From: Nephromyces sp. MM_2019
Lineage: Eukaryota; Apicomplexa; Aconoidasida; Nephromycida
Length of the DNA: 12,682 nt
NCBI GenBank assembly: GCA_015657535.1
Contig: JADHZB010001703.1
Location: 1 to 12,682 of the forward strand
Direction of reading: 5' to 3'
Shown here: positions 8,086 to 12,682 of the stretch, in pieces
Numbering within the stretch: position 1 is the stretch's first letter
Layout: each line of letters begins with the position of its first letter
Notes under the pieces: generated by a model
Told to the model about the DNA's origin: nothing
What the model saw: the letters and a program-made list of their open reading frames with translations, nothing else
Database searches by the model: none
Translations under genes and position numbers: made by a program

Positions 8086-8176
8086 GTATGTGCGCGTTCG
8101 TGTGTATTCCTGTATATGTTTAGACACCTGTGCGTGTGTGTGTGCATACATATGCTCTTTTTTTCTTTCAAGTTAC

Positions 8177-8468
8177 CAAGCAGTCCGCATAACACCTCTT
8201 CATACATCCCTCCACCTGCACACAAATTTGAGGTGGAAAACCGGCTTGTAAAACTATCAGCACAGAGCTAAGAGAGAATAGTTAGCAGCAAAAATGGAAA
8301 TCTTATGTTTAGCAGTCTAGTCTCTCACTCGAATTTCCCTAATCTCTCTACTTCATATACTCGCTCTCTCGACTTCTTCAAGGTGTAGTAGCAACGTTTT
8401 GAATTGCAACCACCTAGGTGCCTTTGCATATCAAATGCTAGGAAATCTACAAAATCTAACGAAACTTC
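8177..8468 (-). CDS. Candidate minus-strand exon pair around a 93-bp intron
   Basis: On the minus strand the frame is open from 8468 to 8361 (36 codons; DFLAFDMQRHLGGC, then CYYTLKKSRER). The sequence then shows donor GTATATG at 8360, branch-like TGCTAAC, a pyrimidine tract and acceptor CTCTCTTAG ending at 8268, an intron of 93 bases. The next exon 8267-8177 is in phase 0 and reads LCADSFTSRF, then GGGMYEEVLCGLL, up to donor G|GTAACT at 8176. This is the best-shaped intron in the window. However, other frames, including a plus-strand one (8173-8271, ending VKLSAQS), are also open, so strand and frame are unproven. The product is unknown. Confidence 0.28.
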
Positions 8469-8469
8469 T

Positions 8470-8997
8470 TAGTTTAAAGCTAAGATGAAGATTAGCTTTC
8501 ACTAGCAAAGGCTCAGTAAAGAGACCTATTTTCATATAGAAGAAATAAAAAGAGAACGAATTACTAAAAAAAGTAAGTTAATGGAAACATTTTGTTAGAA
8601 TATATATATGACGATTTTACTCTCCTACACAGCAGCTATTCTCTATACATTACACTAGCAATTTATATGTGTGTGTATAATAATTTTTTGTGTTGTTTTA
8701 GGCATTTCACTCGCTTGAAGTAGGAAAAGGTTGATTGGCGCTTTTATGTGCAGCGAATAGCTTTACAGAGAAGCAGAGCATTTAGCAGCTTTTTTGAGGT
8801 GAAAAAGATTAACGTGTGTATGTGGTAGATACTGAGAAAATCAATGGGTGAGGGGTAGAGAGAGTGATAGATTAGAGTAGGAGGGTAGTGAGTAGAAGTT
8901 GAAAGTAGAGACTCGACATAGAGAGAATATTCAAAGCAGACAAACTATACAAAACCCACACGGGAACTACACAACAGTGCTAGAGACTAGCTTCTCC
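8470..8997. other. AT-rich stretch, no supported gene
   Basis: Mixed sequence with GAGAG/GTAG-rich patches at 8850-8930. I see no clear exon. A minus-strand ATTTTCTCAG acceptor-like site near 8835 has no open exon behind it. Confidence 0.4.
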
Positions 8998-9072
8998 TGA
9001 ACCCCCCCCCTCCCCACACACAGAGATCAAGTTGCCACCTCCCCAAACCTCCAAAGGGGGGGGTTCCCCCCT
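8998..9072. repeat. C9/G8 inverted repeat with nested G6/C6 hairpin
   Basis: AACCCCCCCC at 9000-9009 can pair with GGGGGGGGTT at 9056-9065 around a loop of about 46 bases. The G run is itself followed by TT and six C (9066-9071), which gives a competing tight hairpin. Similar to the G6/C6 hairpin at 4888-4902. Confidence 0.6.
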
Positions 9073-9084
9073 GCTATCCACCGA

Positions 9085-9192
9085 TATGCACACATAGAAT
9101 ACACACAGATACACAGGGGGAACACACACAGATACACAGGGGAAACACACGCAGATACGCAGAGGGAACACATACAGACACACACACACACC
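9085..9192. repeat. 22-24 bp AC-rich minisatellite, about four copies
   Basis: The unit AACACACACAGATACACAGGGG is repeated from about 9098 to 9165, drifting to ACGCAGATACGCAGAGGG, and ends in a CA run. On the minus strand it is TG-rich and reads as repeated CVSPVYLCV, an artefact. Confidence 0.8.
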
Positions 9193-9246
9193 TGTCTATT
9201 TTCCGCTCTCAAAGGTTTCTCCACACATCCCTTCTTCGCTGATTAC

Positions 9247-9331
9247 CTCTTCCTCGAATGTGGTACCACTGCACTACCACTCGCTCCTGAGGAAGATTCT
9301 CGATGAAAAACTCCGCCTCATTATCAACCAT
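9247..9331 (-). CDS. Candidate minus-strand first exon
   Basis: An ATG at 9331-9329 on the minus strand opens MVDNEAEFFIENLPQ, then RVVVQWYHIRGR, up to donor GAG|GTAATC at 9246 (phase 1). Reading on past the donor, the frame stops at TGA within 40 bases. Upstream on the minus strand is a T/TG-rich stretch ending CTTTTTTAG (9354), so a preceding 5' UTR exon is possible. Downstream is the TG-rich minus-strand block 9190-9085, which would be intronic, like the introns of the dehydrogenase-like gene. The residue mix looks protein-like. The next exon and the family are unknown. Confidence 0.27.
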
Positions 9332-9359
9332 TCCGTGTGCGAGTAGACATTAAACTAAA

Positions 9360-9440
9360 AAAGACACGCACACACACAAAAAAAAACACAAAAAAACACA
9401 CACAAGGAGCACAGACACGCACAAAACGCACACTTCTCCC
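9360..9440. repeat. A/C low-complexity tract
   Basis: CACACACACAAAAAAAAACA-type sequence. It is TG/T-rich on the minus strand, just upstream of the minus-strand exon candidate. Confidence 0.7.
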
Positions 9441-9649
9441 TCCTCTAAGCGATAAAAAAAAACACAAAATTTTTCAATTTTCCAAGCGTGTGTGCTGTGG
9501 AAACCGATGGAGTATTTGCGGTGCCCTTTCTGGGTACATTGCAACGCGTGCGTTATTTTTTAATTTATATACAGGGTGCGTGTGAAAAAGGAAATTACTA
9601 GTTACCGGCGCATGATTATACAAAGCGGATTTCCAGCTTGGTGAGATGG

Positions 9650-9740
9650 GTGTGCGTGTGTGGTTTTTGTGTGTATGTGTGGTTTTTGTGTGTATGTGTG
9701 GTTTTTTTGTGTATGTGTAGTTTTTATGTATATGTTTTGT
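9650..9740. repeat. 19-bp minisatellite, about four copies
   Basis: The unit GTGTATGTGTGGTTTTTGT has G(T)5 blocks at 9662, 9681, 9700 and 9719, exactly 19 apart. The last copies drift to TAGTTTTTATGTATATG. Confidence 0.85.
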
Positions 9741-10870
9741 GTGCCTGTTTTGTGTATGTGCTGTTGAGGTTTTGCTTGGTGCTTTTTTGGTGCTGAGAAG
9801 ATCTTGAATATCGTAATTTGATATTTTTAGGGGTTTCTGGTGTTTGCAGTTTGTTTGAGGGGGAGGGAAAGTGTGGATGTTTTCCGTGTGTATTGAATCT
9901 ATAATAGATATGATTATAAAAGGTAATTATATTAGATATTTACTTTAGGAGAGGGAGATTCATCCAATTCATAGTTAAAAAATTTCATCTAATAAAAATT
10001 GGAAAGAGACACCTAGAGATAGCTGGAGAGAGAGAAGAGTGAAGACATACAGACACGCACAGAAAAGAGCACACACACACACACAGAGCTAGAGAGCAAA
10101 GAGCACACACATGCACAGAGGGGATATTCAAAACGATTACTACTGCTTCACAAAAAAGGCTTCTTTTTCATGATTTTTGACGATTTTCCGCATCATCTAG
10201 AAAAAGAGCTGTATGGGTTTTTTGCGCTTCTTTTGCTTATAAATTGAGGGAGAAGTGTCGTAGCGGTTGAGACCTGTTAGGGGGAATTTTGGAGGATAAT
10301 TTCGTGTTTCTTGGAGGTTTTGGGGGGTTTTCTTTGAGGAGTGTTGCTCTTTACTCTGCAATCCTTGCTATCTTTTTTCATCCTTGAAGTGTAAAAAATT
10401 GAGTGGCCATCGGCAAGAAAGGGTGTGTGGCTTGTTGACTGAGCATCATGGTTAGATTATGCAGTGTCTTTATGAGGAAAAAGTGTCATCATGTTTTTGC
10501 TTGGAAGAAATTGAGGTTTTGCATAGTTTTGCTTGGATGAAGCTGAAGTTGCTGCTTGTTTTTTGAATGAATCATAACAAAGTTTGATGATTTTTGATGT
10601 TTGTATCTTCATCTTCATCAGAGATTGCTCTTTTCAGTAAATTATGCAGTTTTTTGATGATTTTTTGGTGTTTTTTTCCTTCTCAGAAAAAGCCTTTAAC
10701 TGTAGTCAGCGTTTTTTTACCAAAAAGATACCAGTTGTACACGCTTGTGGTTTTACTGCGAAGTCTCTGTTAGCATTTATTCAACGGGCATACACCAGGA
10801 AAATCATTCCAAGGTAAAGGTGTGATTATGTAGGAAGTTAATATATAAATATCTCTCACTCAATGTGTGT
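9741..10870. other. Long gene-free stretch before the dehydrogenase-like gene
   Basis: From 9741 to 9900 it is T/G-rich. From 9900 to 10060 it is AT-rich. From 10060 to 10120 there are AGAGCACACAC repeats, with an AC run and a second copy of AAAGAGCACACACA. From 10130 to 10870 it is T-rich, with repeated TTTTTTGATGATTTTT near 10580-10670. A 30-codon frame from ATG 10448 has no supporting features. Probably intergenic. Confidence 0.5.
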
Positions 10871-10876
10871 TGATGG

Positions 10877-10992
10877 GCTCTCTCTCTCCTCTCTGTGGTC
10901 TCTGTGTGCGTGCTGTTCTCTTTCTATCTGCGTGCTCTTGTCTTTCGCTGTCTGTGCATTCTCTCTCTCTCTCTCTTTCTGTGTGTTTTCCA
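10877..10992 (+). repeat. Pyrimidine-rich (CT)n tract upstream of the dehydrogenase-like gene
   Basis: A C/T-dominated stretch with TG interruptions, including an uninterrupted CT run around 10960-10976. It lies about 110-220 bases before the ATG. The plus frame through it stays open and joins the gene's frame, giving a hydrophobic Ser/Leu/Cys-rich reading from an ATG at 10863. This is more simply a promoter-proximal polypyrimidine tract, because the TATA-like element lies downstream of it. Confidence 0.6.
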
Positions 10993-11063
10993 TCTCCCAC
11001 CCACCCCTAAAACACCCCCACACCTCCTTATTTTGCGATTTGCTCCCCTTTACCCTCCTCCAG

Positions 11064-11078
11064 CCCTCTATAAAAAGC
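11064..11078 (+). promoter_or_regulatory. TATA-box candidate for the dehydrogenase-like gene
   Basis: CCCTCTATAAAAAGC contains TATAAAAA 31 bases upstream of the ATG at 11100. If it works as a normal TATA box, transcription would start almost at the ATG, leaving a very short 5' UTR. It sits between a pyrimidine-rich tract and the start codon, where a core promoter is expected. The element is seen; its function is inferred. Confidence 0.4.
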
Positions 11079-11099
11079 AAACCAACACACCAACTTATT

Positions 11100-12541
11100 A
11101 TGGAATCCACACACATCCAAACTACCATTGAAACGCTCTACGCAAACCGTGAAAAATGGGCTAATCTACCGGTAAAGTACAAGATTGAGTATCTCGATGA
11201 GATCATTCTTCGTTTGAAGACTAAGATCCCTCATTTCAAGAAGGCAGCCTTCCTTAAACGATGGGGTGCTGCTTGTTTAGATGCAGCAAATTCCTCATCA
11301 GAGGGGTTGAATAGCAGCGCTGAAGATGCAGGGAAAGTGGGTGGAATGGAAGGAAAAAAACCTGCGTTTCCCCCCTCTTCATCTCATTTTGCTCAATTGC
11401 AATTCGCTCTGTTGTCTGTTGCGGTATGTGGAGGTGTGTGGGGAGTGGATGTATGTGTGAAGGGTGGATGTGGGCGGTGTGTAGGGAGGGGTTTTTGGGT
11501 ATTCTGCTAGGTGTGTGTATGTGTGGAGGGTGGTTTTGAGTGGTATGTAGGGGGGGATTCTGGTATTTAGATATGTTTGTGTGGAGGGTGGATGTGAGTG
11601 GACCGGAGAATACACATTTTTGTGGGGGTATAATGTGTGTGCTTGTGTAGAGAGTGTTTGGCAGGGGTGCACGCACAGCTGTTGACTTTGTGATGTGTGT
11701 GTGCAGATTGGGTCTCCCCTCACGCACATTTGTTGAGCTTTCTATTTTCTCAAACTTCCATTGGAACCCTCCCATTTAGGCAATGTTTCCACCATAGTTA
11801 CGCTATTTTTGTGTGTGCAAATGTTACTGCAGGACATTCTTTAGGCTTAAATAGCAATGCTTGTGTGTGTGTGTGTGTAAATAGCAAAAATTCATTGAGT
11901 TCTACAGATGTTATCCAAATGGCTTAATGGAATTCGCCACGTATACAAGGTTATCAGCAGGACAGGTTACCTTCCAGAATGTGAGACCTCAAAGCTTGAT
12001 GATGGAACGCTAATTGCGAAGGTTGGTTTGTGTTTCTCTGTGTGTGTGTGTGTTATCGAGGATGAAGGCTGTCTTAGTTGCTGTGTTCTGCTTTACTCCG
12101 GTGAAGAATTTTCGTTGAAGAGATTTGTTCGGCTTTTCATTTGATTAGCTTCTCAGCCGTTGGAATCTTTAATTGTGTGTGCTCCTGTTAGATAAAATTT
12201 GCCTGTGTGTGCGCTGTTTTTTGATAGATAAACTTTACGTGTGTGTGCTCCTGTAAAATAAACTTTACGTGTGTGTGCTGTTTTTTTGAATTAGAAAAAT
12301 GTTATTTTCTGTTATTTCGGAGGTTTTTGCATTGGTGTTTCCATGTGTGTGTGCTGGTTTATATCATTTTGTATAGGATGTTTTCATGTATTTGTGTGTT
12401 TAATAGATCCCTACATTCGGTTGGATTGAGTGGTTTTCGAGGATGACTGGAGATTTTGAGCTTCATTTAGCTGATGATGCAGTACAGAAATCCCCACTGA
12501 CTAATCATGAGGGTCTGTGTGCCATTCTTGGAGCTGGAAAT
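11100..12541 (+). CDS. Divergent aldehyde-dehydrogenase-superfamily protein, 5' part (3 exons, 3'-partial)
   Basis: Exons are 11100-11336 (79 codons), 11908-12021 (38 codons) and 12407 to about 12541; all joins are phase 0. Exon 1 encodes an amphipathic N-terminal stretch (REKWANLP at residues 17-24, then KIEYLDEIILRL). Exon 2 encodes a helix (KWLNGIRHVYK) followed by DDGTLIAK. Exon 3 starts IPTFGWIEWF and ends in GLCAILGAGN at about residues 153-162. From family knowledge, this layout matches an atypical NAD-dependent aldehyde-dehydrogenase-like family in which V-LGAGN occupies the place of the usual PWNFP cofactor-loop motif. A full protein should be several hundred residues, so the catalytic Cys and Glu lie beyond the window. 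The ATG has A at -3 and G at +4. Exon 1 could instead end at 11423 (GTATGT, also phase 0), but the 11336 end fits the family's spacing better. Exon 3 ends at GTACGT (12543) or GTCCTT (12547). The substrate cannot be told. Confidence 0.72.
11337..11907 (+). other. Intron 1 of the dehydrogenase-like gene
   Basis: The donor is GTGGGT at 11337, or alternatively GTATGT at 11424. The acceptor is TTCTACAG at 11900-11907. The intron is TG- and G-rich and carries a 58-66 bp tandem repeat (11424-11605) and a long TG run (about 11858-11878). There are further acceptor-like sites at 11706 (TGTGCAG) and 11832 (ACTGCAG), so a small extra exon cannot be excluded, but none improves the match to the family. 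Confidence 0.5.
11424..11605. repeat. 58-66 bp minisatellite inside intron 1
   Basis: The core AGGGTGGNTNTGNGNGG recurs at 11461, 11527 and 11585, spacings of 66 and 58 bases. Each copy is preceded by GTNTGTGTGG and followed by a G-run and TATTNTG. There are about three copies, clearly diverged. The open frames across it on both strands come from the repeat. Confidence 0.7.
12022..12406 (+). other. Intron 2 of the dehydrogenase-like gene
   Basis: The donor AAG|GTTGGTTTGTG starts at 12022 and the acceptor TTTAATAG ends at 12406. It is 385 bases long and phase 0 at both ends. It holds TG runs and a 30-36 bp tandem repeat (12165-12290). Several decoy acceptors (TTCTCAG, TTGATAG, TGTATAG) occur, but only the 12406 site opens the frame that reaches the GAGN motif. 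Confidence 0.6.
12165..12290. repeat. 30-36 bp repeat inside intron 2
   Basis: Four copies of a unit containing GTGTGTGCTCCTGTT and ATAAACTTTACG. The TG cores start near 12174, 12203, 12239 and 12269. The third and fourth copies share AATAAACTTTACGTGTGTG nearly exactly. Several copies contain a small acceptor-like GATAG or TTAG, so the repeat spreads decoy splice sites within the intron. Confidence 0.65.
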
Positions 12542-12660
12542 TGTACGTCCTTATGAAAGAAATACTTTGTAAAATGTTTGCAAACAGTGTGTGTGTGTCG
12601 ATTTTTTGGGATTACGTAATTGTGCTTTAAGCAGGCTTTTCTTGGAGTATATAACGCTCT

Positions 12661-12682
12661 GTGTGTGTGTGTGTGTGTGTGT
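12661..12682. repeat. (GT)11 microsatellite at the window edge
   Basis: A perfect GT dinucleotide run of 11 units, truncated by the end of the window. It directly follows CTCT and a short open stretch (12635-12660) preceded by GCAG. It could therefore contain a 5' splice site, as TG-rich introns do elsewhere in this gene. Confidence 0.9.

Noticed and set aside
8173..8271. Plus-strand terminal exon ending VKLSAQS after a TG-rich intron
   Set aside because: It is plausible, but no upstream exon joins in phase, and the minus-strand pair over the same bases has better splice signals. I kept the minus-strand reading as the candidate.
8000..9740. CRISPR-like array from regularly spaced repeats
   Set aside because: The repeats are head-to-tail minisatellites without unique spacers, in eukaryotic-type DNA with no cas genes.
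10448..10540. 30-codon plus frame starting MVRLCSVFMRKK
   Set aside because: It is short and isolated in T-rich DNA with no splice or promoter support.
11254..11775. 173-codon minus-strand open frame opposite the dehydrogenase-like gene
   Set aside because: It is mostly His/Thr/Pro from the antisense of the intron 1 TG minisatellite and overlaps exon 1 in antisense, so it is a repeat artefact.

Overview
This is a window of nuclear eukaryotic DNA, probably from a protist. Most of it is low-complexity, intron-like or intergenic sequence. I see no bacterial-style gene packing, operons, rRNA, tRNA, CRISPR array or mobile-element gene. The eukaryotic call rests on one convincing split gene at the right end: it has three phase-compatible exons, GT...AG introns, and a TATA element with an A(-3)/G(+4) start context. 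The lineage cannot be fixed from the sequence; an alveolate- or stramenopile-like protist is only a guess.

Right end (about 11.06-12.68 kb, + strand): the 5' part of a gene for a divergent aldehyde-dehydrogenase-superfamily protein. Exon 1 runs 11100-11336 (or to 11423), exon 2 11908-12021, and exon 3 from 12407 to about 12541. The gene runs off the window. Its introns are packed with TG-rich tandem repeats, and the window stops inside a (GT)11 run that is probably the start of another intron.

Rest of the window: alternating blocks that are TG-rich or AC-rich on the + strand, with many short-period minisatellites (19, 20, 22, 24, 35-40, 43, 56, 100 and 165-170 bp). TG-rich + blocks lie at about 1-125, 840-1340, 3850-4600, 5620-7170, 7980-8150, 9640-9900 and 11420-12682. 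AC- or C-rich blocks lie at about 430-660, 1560-1710, 2450-2520, 3225-3580, 8940-9200 and 9360-9440. Most ATG-initiated open frames here are simple repeats read as CVCVCV or THTHTH and are not annotated as genes.

Outside the aldehyde-dehydrogenase-like gene I can offer only candidate exons, judged by open frames, splice-site shape and phase agreement. They are a two-exon minus-strand mini-gene (3560-3151), a minus-strand exon pair around a textbook 93-bp intron (8468-8177), a minus-strand first-exon candidate (9331-9247), a plus-strand exon pair encoding a basic helical segment (1778-2112), and a plus-strand terminal exon (128-239). All are low confidence and have no assigned family.

No clear new multi-gene system is visible. 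The most unusual aspects are the TG-saturated introns with block-wise strand asymmetry, the density of unrelated minisatellites, and the GAGN-for-PWN replacement in the dehydrogenase-like protein.
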